Shown: positions 12,701 through 27,110, counted from the stretch's first letter. The stretch: DNA of 64,000 nucleotides from Atopsyche davidsoni (GCA_022113835.1 JAILWY010000009.1:9648001-9712000), one strand, 5' to 3'. A program made the numbers and translations. Notes: generated by a model from the sequence alone, not told the origin.

Positions 12701-15700
12701 TTATGTATGTTCTGTTTTTTTTATACTTTTAAATGAAGAATTTAGAAGTATTTATTACATTTTATATGAAGCATTTTAGCGCAACTACAGTTAGTCAAAA
12801 ATAAATTAATAAATTGCATCAATTGCTATTTGCATGAGACATCATTTCAATATCAAAACATTGCTTCGTAACTGTATTTGTTTTATGTTTAGTTTAAAAC
12901 TAGTAATAAAGTAATAATAATGTTTTAATATTTATCTTCAATTGATAAAGGAATTTAGTCACAAAAATTTAAAGAACGTTTATTATTCATACTTTCACAC
13001 AAATTTCATATTGCAGAAACAAAATTTTACATTTTCAAATACGAGCACGTTGAAACCTTGCAGTACTTTGCAGCTTTAAGTATCCTTATGTAAGATTTAA
13101 TTGCTTCCAAAGAACGCGTTTTATGTATTCCTCTCATGATATTATATCAAGTCTACATTATTATGTCTCGAACACTCGATTGATACTTTTTGAAAAAATC
13201 TGTATTTTACACTTTTTAGTAAAACAAATTAAAAATGAACATCAAATATTGATATCTACTCTTCAATGGTTTTTTTGATTATTCGTTATTGTTTTTTTTG
13301 TGTTTATGACTTATTTTATTTCAAATGACCTAAATCTTTCAATAAAACACATATTTTTCAATAAAGCGTATTTAAACATTTTTGTTCTTCGAATAATCTA
13401 TTTTTTCATTAGCTTCCATATTTACTTTGTATGTATATTGTATTTTATTTTTACGCAGTTTTTTCCTAGCTCTAATTATATGAATAAACATTTTTCAATT
13501 TATTTTAAGACTTTTTGAGAATTACACAAAAATATATTAAATTGTAAAATACTTGGTTTGTTTATATTGTTTTCGTAGGTAAACAAATCCCCCAGTTATT
13601 TTATTAGACCAAGTTTACGTGTCAGGTCATCTTATGTAATTTTTCCTTCATATTCATGGTAATTTTTTATACACCGTATGTAAAATGAAACAACTTGATA
13701 ATTTTACATTTATTATCATAATTTAGCCTCGTATAACGTGCCACCACTGGTTCTCGTCGGACAGCAGTGCAGTTCTTTATTAAATTTTCTTATTATTGAG
13801 GTACGTAGCTTCCTAGTTGTACCATTCTGTTTTCTGTTAGCAGGCTTTAATAGCTAGAGTAGTAAGCCTTTTTTGCTGGGTTGAAACATTTTCTAACAAG
13901 GGTTTTCTCTTAACATATCGTTACTTTTTTTTTCTTTCTGTGGGATGATAAAATAAATTTAACAAAGATGAAACATTATATTTAAGGCTTTTACTAAGAG
14001 TTAATCGCATGGTGAAAGAAAAATGTTTTTTTATTCCGTGTTCTTTTACATAGTAGTTCTTAAAAGTAAGTCAATTTACAAACATATCAAGTTTTTTTAT
14101 TTCGCAGAAAGCGGGTCGAATCAAACTTGACATTAATTCCATCTGTACCCTGAGCGCGTAGACTTTTTTTTCTGGAAATATTGTGTTTATTCCTCCCATG
14201 TTAAATAAAGAGCAAAAGCAATCTGAATATTAAAACACAAACCGTCGCTGGCGAGCGCCATTTCCTGGCTCCCATTTTCATGAAAATATTATACGCAACA
14301 ACTAAGGGTTCATCAATATTCAAAAATCCCGCGGGGATGAAAATCCATCGTAGCTACATATTTCTTTCCTTTCTTATTTGATGGATCGCCCTATGATCCC
14401 GGGTGACCGGAACTACGCAAAAATGGACCAGAACAGAAGGTTTCATCCATTTTTAAACCTCTAAGTCTTCTTCTTTTTTGTATTTTGGGTTCAAATATAT
14501 AAGGCCACTTGTTTATTTATTCATTATTGGAATCATTTCTGCCTTTATTCTGTAGAAATGTGTACTTTTATTTTTACCAAGACATTTATTTCTACTGGCA
14601 ACGCAGCCACTGCTATGCGACACCCTGCTACACCAGCAAAGCTGAATATAATATAAAAACCTTTAATATAAAGTAAATATTTAAATATAAATGCCTATTT
14701 TTAAATTTGAATTTCAACGTATATTTTGATGGTGTTATATTTGTTATTTTTGTTCAGCTACCCAAGTCTAATACGCTAAAGTTTTTTTTTTCAAAAATAT
14801 CCATTATTTTAGTACTCGCTGTATCAGTAGTCAGTCAACTTTCAAAAACAAGTGATTGATTGATTGACTTCGACTTTTGAGTGATCATGACTATATTTAT
14901 ACACAAAGATTATCCAATATAGACATCAAATATACTACCATATACATGAATAAAAAATTTAATAATTAAAAGTATGGAGAATTTTTGGTTTATTTAATCA
15001 ATCAATGCCATAATGGTCGTTTATAAAATAACGATTCAATAAAACATATTCTCAGAATTTCTTGGAAATAAAAATTTGACATTTTATATTTATATTAAAA
15101 TAATCCCTATAAATCAAATAATGTTTTTACATTAATTTGTTAAATTCTGTTTGTATAAAAATATCTACTTGCTATATTTTTATAAGTTGATTTTTAACTA
15201 AATTATTTGATTTGCGGTCCGTTTTAATTTTTTTAATATCGCAGTATTATTTTATAAATAGAATATATTATTTATATAATAATATATTATGTTAATGTTT
15301 TTAATACACCAAATAAAAGACCACTATTTTTAATAATTTCCAATCATTTTTCTTTCACATCATCTTCAGCAAGTATCACAAAGTATTGGATGTAAGGTTC
15401 TCAAAACCTTTTCACAATTCTTTTCTAGGCTTTGCACACATCAAGCCTCCAGCTATCTTCGCAAAGTTTCCAGCCATGTGGATATCCTGTTCCCTTTAGG
15501 TTGCGCTGGATTTTTACATTTCTATTTTATAATACCACCTAGTTGATTTTCAAACTAGCAAAATCTTTATCCTAGTACAATGATGTATGCATTCCCCGAG
15601 CTATATCTATCGCCATACACTTATAAGGCTCTATTTGCAAAGTATATTTTAATTTTCAAGATCCCATTTCCATGTAAGGGCTAGCGCACATGCATAACTA

Positions 15701-16427
15701 GTACTAAAAGAACTTGTTAAGAGCTAAGCATCCCAAGGAAGTTGTTTTTGTTATTATTTACATATTTTGTTTCCCTAATTGTTAAGGTCAACGGATATGA
15801 TATGCTTCTAGACAAAACTTCATTCTCAACCTAGAAAGTTTATCTCGACCGATGCAATTGATCTCACTTGTGTTTTTTTGTCATACCATATCTTCTTTCA
15901 ATATTTTTTGTATTTTATGAAAAGTAGATTTTTTACAGTCATATCAAGCAATGGTGACCACTAAGTGTATTTAAAATGAGTCAAGTATAATGAGAAAAGT
16001 ACATAAATCAATATACCTATATATTTAAAATATTTCGTAGTATACACGTACAAGTTAAGCCACTAATGGATAATGGTTATGTTTAAATTTAAGTACATAT
16101 GCTCGCCTAGTGTGCGTGTGCACGTGAGCTTGGTTTATGTGATGTAAACCAAAAAAACATCGCATAAATTTCCACTCTAAATCGGTTGGAAAATTTAAAA
16201 ACGAAAAGTATAATTTTTTGCAATTGTAGTTTCAGTCCACAAATAACAGCACGAAAGTAAAGCGTCAATAATTAAACGTTTTATACCCTACATAGCAAGT
16301 ATTTTACCGAGAATATAATAGTAACCTGTTAGATAATCGGAATATGATAGAGCCTCATACGCAGAAGGTGAATATTGAATAAACGTATGTAGTTAGTTAC
16401 GTGCTGTAATTAATTGTATCAATTTGA

Positions 16428-16505
16428 CGCTGTGGTGGCTGAGGGAAAGGACGATCTACACTAAATAGAGACTTGAGGCTTTCAAGATGTGGGTTTACCT
16501 CTAAG
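16428..16505 (+). repeat. Weak tRNA-like segment, possible SINE relic
   Basis: A TGGCTGAGGG-like A-box (about 16435-16444) is followed some 50 nt later by GTGGGTTTACCTCT, a poor B-box. The segment stands out in composition from the AT-rich flanks. Similarity to the tRNA-like relic at 42768-42840 is limited to the GATGTGGGTT part. This is a weak call. Confidence 0.2.
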
Positions 16506-17224
16506 GGGTCACTTTAGTTAATGGTGTGGGAAATATCACTTAAAACATTGATTTGAGGTAATATAATAAAAAATACACATTCAAGTTACAAGGTATTTTT
16601 TGTTTAATTTTGCACATTATCCGTTGTCGCAAGAAAATTTAATGTTTTTTTATTCTTGATTTCTGACAGCATTACATGCCGCTACAACCTTACTATACTA
16701 CTGTCATCTCTCTGGCTTAGTCAATCCATCTTGTTCGAGTTGACGGGGGAAAAAATGTTGACGAAAAAAAAAATTCTTGTGATCATGCTAAAAAACAATG
16801 TCATTATTTTCATGAATAAGTTTTATTTACCTATAAATATATTTGCAGTTTTATTTATTTATTTTGCAAGGTAAGATAATCGGGTTGAATAGGTAAAAGA
16901 ATTGACACAACACATTGACCCAAGAAGATTATAAGTATTTAAAGAAATCGTACGTATTAAAATATATTAAAATAATAAGTTGTTTATTTTATTGATAAAA
17001 CAAAATTAAATAACATTTTTACGCAGTTTCCATATCAAAAAAAAATCATTTTTTTTATTTGATTTTTCAACTCAGATTAGTTACTTAAGATATCGTACAT
17101 TTTATTAAAAACTTTATTATTTTATTTTAACAAGACAAAAAGTTTAATATATTATTCATATGATTGAATAGTAGAGGTATTTCAACTTTAAAATCGCTTA
17201 AAAAATTAATTTAAAAAAAATGTA

Positions 17225-17465
17225 ATCCTATTATGTGAGCGACGTCACAATTGCGGCTCTTCCAGTCAACTAAGCCCGTAGAAGCTACATAATGAAAGCA
17301 CCGACAAAAGCATTTCTAAAAGATTCACAGTAGTTGGGCGGAATCAATGAGTGCAGAGAACTGCGGTTCGTCTTTTGTTGAAGCATTCTCCTCGAGAGAA
17401 CGAGCTCGCGAGCTCACACCGGCGGCGGTCGATGGCTGCTAATTGGAAGCCCGACTTTTCCATTC
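17225..17465. other. GC-rich non-coding island 7 with palindrome
   Basis: The island carries a CRE-like GACGTCAC at 17241-17248 and a perfect 14-bp palindrome, GAGCTCGCGAGCTC, at 17402-17415. No open frame of note runs through it. The motifs suggest protein-binding DNA, but nothing here proves it. Confidence 0.3.
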
Positions 17466-18069
17466 ACACAGGGGGAAATGCAGTCTCCACATAAGCAGCT
17501 ATTTCAATCTATTCGTTCGTACTTAGCATACAATCACATTATTGGTTCATTACCCAACAAATTATTTAAAAAAATAACTTTAGAGAATGCTTTGTGGCGT
17601 GACACTTTTAGCTCGGAATTACTTGCTTAAAAATAGACGATGGAAATAAAAAGAGATTGCTTTATTTTTCCTGGTCGAAAAAGAGACATGATTTTTTTTA
17701 TAAATTCTGTTTTAATGATATATGATTATTGAACCATTGAACCCCGTGAAAAACTTTGGCCGTTTCCTTTAACAACTTCGAAATATTTTAAAATAAAAAT
17801 TTCATTAGTTTAATTTACGAAAAAGTAGAGCTGATTTTATTTTATTTTAAATATTTTTTTAATTAAAATAAACGGGTTCCACATTCCGAAATACCGTGAT
17901 TTTTATTTTTGTTCAAAGAGATTATATATTTTGCCATTTGTTCGGTTGGTATTAGCGGTTTTCCCGGCAGGTAATACTTATTAGTGAGGCTGTATTTTTA
18001 TCTCTGAGCTGCGGTATGTAGGGTAATCCATTTAGGGAAAATATGTTTCCGGTTTAAAAAATCGAATTA

Positions 18070-18245
18070 TAAAATGCCGGTAAAGAGTGGATATTTTCGC
18101 CTCAGAGTAGAGCCGATTTCGGCTGCAGCGTGCGGTCGCGATATTCTTGTTTGCCGCATCCGCCATGCAAGCAGGTACAATATTCATTGCCCCGGGGGCG
18201 AAATGAGTTTTATCTACCCTGCCTCGCCACCCCGGCCGGGGATGT
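18070..18245. other. GC-rich non-coding island 8
   Basis: A short island with a 60-codon open frame that contains two cysteines but no Kazal, EGF or other pattern and no convincing splice borders. It is treated as non-coding. Confidence 0.2.
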
Positions 18246-19099
18246 CGTATAATTAATGCACATTTATATGCATTTTACCATTAAATATTCATAAACAAGC
18301 TTTTTTTTATTTTCTTCCGTCGGCAGAGAGTTGCCATTAGAGGAACAATCTAGATGAAGAATCTTTATCGAGTGGTTCAAGGCTAATTAGTCACGGGAGA
18401 TCCTGAATTTGTCAAATTAAGTTAAAATATATGAGGAATTAAAGCTGTAATATAATTTTTAATAAAATAAGAAGCCATTGGTGTGTGTTTATTATGAAAT
18501 TGTATGTATTTGGTAGAGTTAATCAATAACTTCAACGTTCATGCTTAATCTGAAAAATATCTTAAAAATCAAATAGCATTAAATCATGCCAAGGCTCTTT
18601 CTCTTGGTACGTTAAATATAACTGTATGTTTTCTTCGGCTTAGAGTAAAAACCTGGTTACCGAGAACTTTTAAAAGCCCAGAAGTTGATGAATTTTACAT
18701 GATGTATTGGCGCTTACTTCTTTCAATGCTTTGAATATCTTTAATTTTTAAAAAGTTAATATTATTTTTAAAAAATCCTTCAAAGGTTTATAAAACAGAA
18801 TAAATAAGTACTCATAAGTTTATTACTTGTTGGAAAATTGTATGCTTTGTTTAAAATATTATTTTCTTCTGAAACATAAAACCAAAGTTTACTATTTTTT
18901 ACTCCTTGTATATTTTAAATATTTTATAATTATTTTAATTCTCAAAGCAATTTCTTTTAAGTTCAGCATTTTGTAGCATCATACCTCTTATTCGATATGA
19001 CTTTATTACAACTTAATTAAATAAGACGATTCTCTTTGAAAACTTTCCATCGGATAGGTGCTCTCACTCTCAAGAACGGGAGACTATTCTAAAATAATT

Positions 19100-19320
19100 C
19101 AAGAAAATCCCTCTATCTCGTTTTGAAGCGCTGCATCCATTAGCGACCGACTCCTACAACTTAAATTTTGGAGCTGGCGACTAAGCTCAAGGAGTGATCC
19201 TCCGGCGCCCAGGACCTGGCGGCGGTCTCTGACTCGCGTGCTGAAAACTTCGAACTTTGCTAGTGCCATTCTGACGCAGTGAGCCGCCCGTGTGTGCATG
19301 CTAAGGGCGGCGTACCTGTA
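19100..19320. other. GC-rich non-coding island 9, upstream of module A
   Basis: A GC-rich island about 0.65 kb before the first module exon. The only open frame of note is a 66-codon minus-strand one without any recognisable domain. Its position in the intron just upstream of an exon would suit an enhancer, but that is inference. Confidence 0.25.
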
Positions 19321-19954
19321 TGATTATATGGGGAATTTATATTCTACCAAGTTTAATGCATACTTAAAGACTGAAATGAAACAACTTCATTTTGAATGTA
19401 ATAATAGAGTTTCAGCGTAAACGCTAGGTTTTTAATTGTGTTTGAACCGAGCATCTAGAAGTAGTATGCAGATACCCTGAGTAAAGAGATTTCAGAACGG
19501 TGTTTTTAGTTTAAAATACTGTAGCGTAATCATTGCTCCTTCCATTTAATGTTACAAAGCTATTCGCCGTTATTCGAAGTGCACTCTCGACTTGGATTCT
19601 TCTAATGAAACTGGTCTCGGAAAGCAGTCATTATTTAATCAAGACTCAAAGTTTCTTTGTTCTAAATAAACTTGCAGTCAATTGCAAAATAAAACAAAAC
19701 TGTGTGATTTTTTGTACATGTGTGTTTTGGAGATGCGTACATACTTAGTTGAAATAACTCTGAATATTTTAAAACATTCAATAATGACTAGGTATTCTGT
19801 AATGTTAACAATTATGAATATTTTTTTGCGTTTGTATTTATTATAAGCAATAATTAATTATTTATTTGAAATTGTAAGCACTTTTTTTCAAACTAGATTT
19901 AAGTGTATGTTTTTTTAAGATTTGTTCCTAAACCACAAATATGTTTATTTTCAG

Positions 19955-20170
19955 ATCCTTGCGCAGGCCATATTTGTCCAGACCCTGAGGTGTGTCAGCT
20001 GGACAGCACCAGAACTCCCGTATGCCGCTGTGGAGAGACATGCCCTCTGGCCCTGGACCCAGTCTGCGGTTCAGACGGTCTGACCTACGCCAACGAATGT
20101 GAGCTGAGGCAGGAGGCTTGCCGCAGCCGTCGGCAGATGAGGATTATATACAGGGGGAAATGTAGCTCAG
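19955..20170 (+). CDS. Module A exon: follistatin-type (FOLN + Kazal) domain of agrin-like protein
   Basis: The exon encodes 71 complete codons plus split codons at both ends (phase 1 to phase 1, 216 nt). Cysteines fall at exon residues 2, 7, 13, 23, 25, 29, 37, 48, 55 and 69, the full ten of a follistatin module. The FOLN half covers about residues 2-23 and the Kazal half about 25-69. The Kazal core reads PVCGSDGLTYANEC at residues 35-48, close to the family consensus. By analogy with ovomucoid, the P1 position in the inhibitory loop would be Leu31. The acceptor is a TTTTCAG ending at 19954 and the donor is GTAAGA at 20171. The module acts in the secretory path and extracellular matrix. No N-glycosylation sequon is present. 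The coding call is near certain; the gene name is less so. Confidence 0.93.
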
Positions 20171-22109
20171 GTAAGACAATTGAGGAAAATTCATAAACTC
20201 ATCTTGACATAGTAATTTTATTAGAAGTCATATTCTACAAATTTATTTCAACTCCCTTCAGTGAGTATTCTATATACCATAAAAGCCATTCACATTTCAC
20301 AATCTGCCATTCACACTCTAAATTATTGTTAACTGTGTGGGTACGCTGATTATGTAACATGTTTTTGATGAAATCGAGTGTACTTTCTTCAACTGTTGTA
20401 ATGCTTTGTTACACTATTGAAATAAAAGCATAAAATTAACAAATATCACGTGTAAAAAGATTGACGCTCTGTATTCTATATCGTTATATATATAGATATC
20501 AACTCATAGGTGTATAATGATTTTCTTATAGTCTCTTAGTTAGCCTCACACTATCTTCATTATAAATAACTTTTAAAAAAATTAAGATTTATGGAATATT
20601 AAATTTAATAAATACTTAAAGGTAAATGTGAAAATCCATTACTTGATTAAGAGAAAGCTTCATTGGTACTTGTGCCTTTGTTAATTATTCAACCGACTGG
20701 CTTCGTACTTTATTATATTACAGTAATTTGCGAGTGCAATTTCCAATAAATTAACATAAAGTTTATAAACAAATATAAAACTGCAATTTAAACCTTATAA
20801 AAAATAAATTTAATCTCCTTTGTATACAACTGATAGATATTTGGCTATATTGGATTTATATTCTTGAAGGTTTTATATTCTCAAGAGATTAAAACAAAAT
20901 CACTCCCTCAGATAAGTATCATCATTTCTAAAACTTGTTATATAACATGGCTACTAAAATGAGAAACAAAAATTGATTATAATTAACATTAATCGTACTA
21001 AAAAATCTTTTCTTTTTTAAAACTATAAAAAAACCTTTAAAAAAACCATAAAAACTGTTTTTAAAAAAACGATTTTTATTAAAAAAAATATCATTAAATA
21101 CTCTCATTTAAAATTTAACAAGTATTCCGTAAAAAATAGCATTAAAATTTGTAAAGAAAACACTTAACGGAGTATTGATCGTGGGGGAGACGTAATAAAA
21201 TCTCGCTGCTTCATATTTTCTTTAATATTTTGTCACTCAAGAGAGACACTTATTAGAGAAGTTGGAGGTCCCCTCGGCATTAACTAACTAGCAAGATAAC
21301 AGCGGCATTATACTATCCTAACTCATTTTTCTTAGCTGTCAATAATTTTGCTTGGAGTATATTTAAGTTGACAAGAAAAGTGTGATAGTCGCCGAGATAA
21401 TCCAATGATTGGGAAGGTGTAATTCTATTACTAGGCTTCAGAAAAATACAATCGGCCGACTGAAATACAAGACATAAAATGTTTTTTTTTCCGTGTTTTG
21501 AAGTTTGGATGGTATTGTACTCCATTCGTATAGTTGATTGAACATTTTTACAAGTATTGCTTCATAATGAGTGAATTTCCTATATCGAATATCTTACATA
21601 AGTTAAGCTCCCAAAATTGTATTTAAAGATTACGATTTAAAAAAATTATTTTCATACGAATTAATTCTTCAAAATTTATACTTTTAATTTGGTATAATGA
21701 TATTATGTGAATAGCTTATTGATGGATAGATCGACGTTCAATGCTTCAGCTTTTCAGAGAAATATTATAAGAATGATTATGCGATACCATCAAATATGTG
21801 CGGCGTAGATATATTTTTATTATGTCAAAATACAACAGTAAAGCCTATATTTTAATAAATATATTTAAATCAATGAAAAAAATCAAGCCTCTGTTTATAT
21901 ATAGTATTATTTGCCCAACAGATACAAAAATGTTAGGAACCATAAAATAAGACGTATATTATAAAGATTTTTTTTTTAACTTTTTTTTATAAGAGCTACG
22001 TAATATCTCAGTAAACATCATCATTCAGCGTAGTAAATATACGGATATTTTTACTTTTTGGCAATATTTATCATGACTTGAAACCTAAAAAAAACGCTAG
22101 AAATAATTT

Positions 22110-22520
22110 AAACAAACTGCTCCGGCCATTGACGCGGAACGAAAGCTCAAATACATTACGGATTTTGCACAAAAAAACTGGTATTTGTAATGCAAATCCT
22201 CTCATTTTTTCTCGTAGTGTTTCCCACGAAGTCGGTGCGATCGCACCAGTCCAATGACTGGGCGAATTTAATGGCTGCATAATATTTTATTCCGGTTCAT
22301 TAGCTTCTATTGAACCGCGGGGAGTCCGTCAACATGGTTCCGATTTCATACAAAATAATGACCAAAAGCAAACGCATCCCAATACCCTTAATTATTTGTT
22401 AAATGGAAGTTTTTCCCTTTCATTGAATTTTATTCCGCAAACAGCCCGGCAGCGCCGCTCTGCGCTTTTTGCATCTGCGCTCGAGCTCATTGATTCAAAA
22501 TCAATGCCGGCAGGAATCAT
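22110..22520. other. GC-richer non-coding island 10
   Basis: A block of mixed composition with two GC-richer parts (about 22120-22340 and 22440-22520), joined by AT-rich DNA. Short frames on both strands lack domain signatures. Possible intronic regulatory DNA. Confidence 0.2.
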
Positions 22521-24073
22521 AAAAGACTCGGAGATTCCTTCTATTAATATTATTTCCCATAAATCCAATTATATTTGTTAATCTGGAACTGTGTTTTGAA
22601 TGGCTGTTAATATTATCTCCATTTCAATTCAATTTTCTTCTATTGAACAAATTTATAATACAACAAAAAATTACAATTTTATAATCATTGTAGAAAACTC
22701 GATGTTAAATACAATTTAATTGGTTAATCAAAAATTTGTGTTCTAAAAAACTGATAATGTTATCTCCGTTTCAATTCAAATTATGCTATAATATGATTCA
22801 TGGTAGGAGTCATTTAATGCTTTTGACCCTCGGATTTGTAAATTTTAAAGGTTTTCCTTTCTCTTTCAATCCTTTTCTCAATTTCATTCAATCTTTATAA
22901 AGTATATGTCAAATCACGTTAACTTATATATTAAAAATAGGTCCTCATTTTTTTAGTTTCAATTCTATTTTACTTTTTACAATCCACTTTAATAATTGAA
23001 TAGTAATTTTATTCATGCATACTACATATTAAAAACAATATATCAAGTTTTTATTTATATTTGAATTAATGACAAAAATACATCACTCAACGAGATTAAA
23101 ATAATAATAGGAGCCGTCAACGTAAAAGTCAGGTGTCAAACGAAAAAAATTCATCTCACCTGAGTGTTAAATCTCGTCGGAGGTGTGAAATTTAAAAATA
23201 TGTGGACTCGGAAAATGCATAAGTATCATAAAAATGATACGTTAGCACATTTTTCAAGTGGATACAACAGTCATGGAGGGTGAATGTGTACGTCACGGAT
23301 GATACTTGAACATGTTACTTCTATTTTTGCATGTTTCATGAACATTAATGAAAAAATTGTCCTATAACATTTCAATACTTTAAAATTTCATCAGTGTTTG
23401 TTTAAACATGTTATTAGCTTAAGAATAAAAAATCAACTAACCAATAATCCAGTTTTCAAATAAAAAGCTTTGAGAATTGAATATGCATAATATTAAAAAA
23501 AGATTGCATTTATTATGGATAATTGATAGCTGGAAAAAATGTTTGGAATGCGATAAAAAGTTATTTCTATTTCAAGTATTACCACAACATAAATTTAAAA
23601 CGGCAATGAATTTCCCAATTGCCCCGCCATTTTGTGAACAAACCGACTGTATAAGCCAGAATAGGCGTTATCAGGAGAATAAATTCTATTGCGGACCTGT
23701 GGCAACAATGCACCAAGAAACTAATTCACTCGAATGCTAACTGTTCCCAACAATACCTTCGGTGCCGGCCCAGATAACAAACCCCCAAGGAAACCCTTTA
23801 TATTTCATACTATTTCTATACACAGTAATGACAAGGCGTTCCCTTAATACTTCATAACCACGGTATGCTTTGTTTTTCCAAATGGCTGTTAGAATTTATT
23901 AGTTGTTTGGAAAATCAGAAAGTTTCACTGTGTAACATTTGTATAATTGATTCGAGTAACAAATTAAAAAAGTTATATTCAAATTATATATTATACATTC
24001 AAATAAAAGTTTTTATAGCTTATTGAATCAATAACACACTTTTAGTAGTTATAAACTCATAATAAATACCGCA

Positions 24074-24111
<38 letters not shown>

Positions 24112-24123
24112 ATGTGTGTGCGT
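24074..24123. repeat. Compound AT/GT microsatellite
   Basis: About 13 AT dinucleotides run straight into a TG-dinucleotide run with two interruptions. It is a simple sequence repeat inside the first large intron and likely polymorphic in length. Confidence 0.97.
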
Positions 24124-26269
24124 ATCTTCTAAATTGATTTTTTCTTTAACTCTCTAATTATTTTTAATAATCTAATATATAAGTTTTATTGTAAAAAATA
24201 TATCTTGTTTTATAGATAAAGGTCTTCTTCTTTTTTTGTGTTTCGAGAATTAATAAAAAAGTATAATTGTACCTTTTTATCGATTTATTATTTCAATGTA
24301 TTCGATGTCAAAATTAGAAAAATAATTTTTTTCCAAATACAATGGAACCATTACTGCAAATCCCTTGTAAAGAAAAGTTTTTTCGTTTATATTCAAATTT
24401 GAATTCGACATACGCGAATATGTTGGACGTCTGCGTACTGAAAATATTATTCATTTCTATTTCGTAAGCCAAAATTGGAAAATACTTCAATACCAAATTG
24501 AATTTCTTCAATACAAGTTAGATACTCGTCTAAATACAAAATTTTTAAATACGCTCTTTCAAAATATATTTGAAAAAATTATTTTTCAAATTCAGTATTG
24601 ATTATTTTTAACTATGTGTTTACATGTTTTAATTACAAAGTCGCTATTCCCTACTTTAAAAATGGCATAGTAAGCATTTGATTTTTGTAACGTTGTGATA
24701 AAAAATAAAAATAAAAATTTCCATTCAATTACAATTCATTTTATTTAAATTGGTAATAAATATACCCCATATTAACAAACATTCTTCTCTTATTAATATT
24801 TACTCCCGACCTTTTTATATTTGGTCACTTTTGCTTGCAAATATAAAATCATTATTTAAAACTGTACGCCGAATGTGTATGCCTTAAAAAAGCTTTGAAA
24901 TTTTCGAATGCTAGATTGAAACTGAAAGAGTACACGAGATTCAATTTTTCCGTCCTCTTGTACGTAGTCCCGTCCCCTCGCGTCGCAGCGCAGATGCGGC
25001 ACTTGACATTAATACATACGACAACCGCTTGCAGAGAATTATATGACACTGTAGTTATATTACACGATTCATTACGATAAACCTCACAAAGGCGAGAGGG
25101 AGGCAGCCAGCCAGCTCTCTCGCTCCAGCACTCCAAGTGGAAGGGTAGCAATCCGTGCTGTGACTCAGTGCCACTCAAATAACGCTTTTTTATTCAAATT
25201 AATTTAATATAATGTTCTCTATTTAAATATTATTTGATTTAAAAAAAGCTTTTATTTCTCATAAAAAAAACATATAATAATAACGGTTAGTAAAAACTGC
25301 CTTTTTTCTTTGTTCATTTTGTTCCATATTTACTCATTCATACATAAAAACATATATACATTATAACTCAACATTCTAAAAAAATTAAATATCAATCATA
25401 TATATATTTCGTTTAATTGTTTATTGTTTAAATATAATAAAACAAAAAATATATATATTTATTTAATTTAATTAAATAACTGACGCCATCAATCAAAAAA
25501 AATTACTTGCATTGTCCGTTTCACATTCAAAGGATTTTATCTCTTTTCTTGTATGTTTACACGTCTGCTATTACTTTTTTAATAAATTTTTTTTCACCGT
25601 TTAAGGTTGGAAAACTCTAGTGTAGGGGATATCTCGTTACCGCGGGAACATGAAAAAACACTAGTCATTGTGAAGTGTATGCCTAGCCGCCCGACCGCGC
25701 CCGGCTTCGCCTATGTGGACTCATTTATTGTTTTTTAAGCAAAAAATTAAACATTAGCAGCTGCTTCTTGCGTAAAAGTATTTAGTTTAGTTTAAAAATA
25801 CATTACCACTTACCAGGTACTCATTTTGCGAATGCAAAACGAAAAGCGTAAAACAATATCAATAAAAAAAACACTAAAAAAATTCTGCTTTTGCGTTAAT
25901 TTAAAAAATACTCCAGTGTGTACTTTTTAATTAGGTTATTGTTCAGAAAACATAGCCCTAGTACGTGTATGTGCTTTGGGTTTCTAATTACAATCCAATA
26001 TAATGAAAATATACTAAAATATGGAGATATTATAAATTAATCAGCGAGAGAATAATATAAAATACACAAAAACAAGGGCGAAGCATTCTTTACTTTGTAT
26101 TATCTCATCGTTCAATAAAGCATCAGTATTTGATTATAATATAATATTTGAAATGATAATTTGTATTTTTAATTTTTTTATCAAATTGAAAAATATTAGA
26201 GCCTAGCAGTTTTTATGCTTAATTTTAATGGAATTAAAAAGCTTTATTTTTAAATTTTCTACAAATGTA

Positions 26270-26425
26270 CTGGCTGCGCGCCAGTACTCGAATGGCTTAA
26301 AGGTTCTTTGGGTGCGGATCGACTAGTCTCCCGGCTCCAGTCTCTCAAGAAGGAGGCTGGTGAAGAGACTCCTGTCTCGCCAGTAGACAGAACATACCGA
26401 GGACCCCACATACCAGACATATGAA
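26270..26425. other. GC-rich non-coding island 11
   Basis: A compact GC-rich stretch with no sustained open frame. It contains the short inverted pair GCTGGCTGCGCGCCAG-like at about 26270-26284 and CT/AG-rich sequence after it. Function unknown. Confidence 0.22.
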
Positions 26426-26824
26426 GCAGGAAAGTTTGCTTTATAGAATTACGAGGATTGTACTGCTTAGCAAATCCTTTGAACAGACATTCCGTATAAA
26501 TCCATATTTTATGTAGAACATAGCGACTGCTGTATTAAGTCTGATGTATTTTTGTAAATGTATACGCTTGTATATCAAAAGGTTTTATATATTATTTTTA
26601 CTCGTAACAAGTTTTTTGTGGTGTTTTGCAATTAGAAAAATTACGGTTTATGATTAATCGATTTGGTTTATGGGTAGCTTGAGGTTTTGACTCCCACGTT
26701 TAAATAATCTGTTCCCATGCTGGTGCCATTTCATGCAATAACAAATAGCAATCTTCGTTAGATAAAAACGCTAACTTTAACGTTACATAGTAAATACAAG
26801 CCGGTTAAAAAAGTTGACGGATTA

Positions 26825-27110
26825 AAAAATCGCAACGACCAGGGTTGCCGTATCACGTTTCCGGCTACAAAGCGAATGCGAGGTGGCTGTATGAAGGACT
26901 CGGAGTGAAGGTGCCCGGCCAAAGAGGGATTTAGTGTAACGGCCCAATGCATGGCAGCCAGAGGAGCAGAAAGTAAAAATGTTGACGCCCCTGTCATCCC
27001 ACATCAAGCGGCTGGCCAAATTAGACCAATGCAGGGGCTTAGGTCGGGCACTTTAACGATGGCTGCGCCTACTTGTGTGGTCCCCGCAACTCGCGTAAGC
27101 CATGATAATC
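26825..27110. other. GC-rich non-coding island 12
   Basis: About 285 nt of complex, non-repetitive sequence. Three overlapping frames (two on the minus strand, one on the plus) cross it, none with a recognisable domain. Their mutual overlap is what unselected GC-rich DNA produces. A conserved intronic element is a plausible reading. Confidence 0.25.

Larger units (their letters stand above)
1..19954. other. Upstream non-coding region (5' intron or intergenic)
   Basis: No exon could be supported here on either strand. I searched by eye for the Kazal signature (Pro-Val-Cys-Gly-x-Asp-Gly) and for other cysteine-rich exons and found none before 19955. Since the first visible module exon starts in phase 1, at least one upstream coding exon must exist. 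This stretch is therefore probably the tail of a large intron, though part may be intergenic. It is AT-rich with homopolymer runs, interrupted by short GC-rich islands listed separately, a tRNA-like remnant near 7.0 kb and an imperfect hairpin near 4.2 kb. Confidence 0.6.

Noticed and set aside
18074..18256. 60-codon frame with a Cys-Gly-Arg-Asp stretch that superficially recalls the Kazal core
   Set aside because: The surrounding cysteines and the Thr-Tyr part of the signature are absent and no acceptor or donor fits.
24852..25178. 108-codon minus-strand open frame
   Set aside because: It has no recognisable domain, overlaps a plus-strand frame in the same GC-richer patch and lacks splice or start context.
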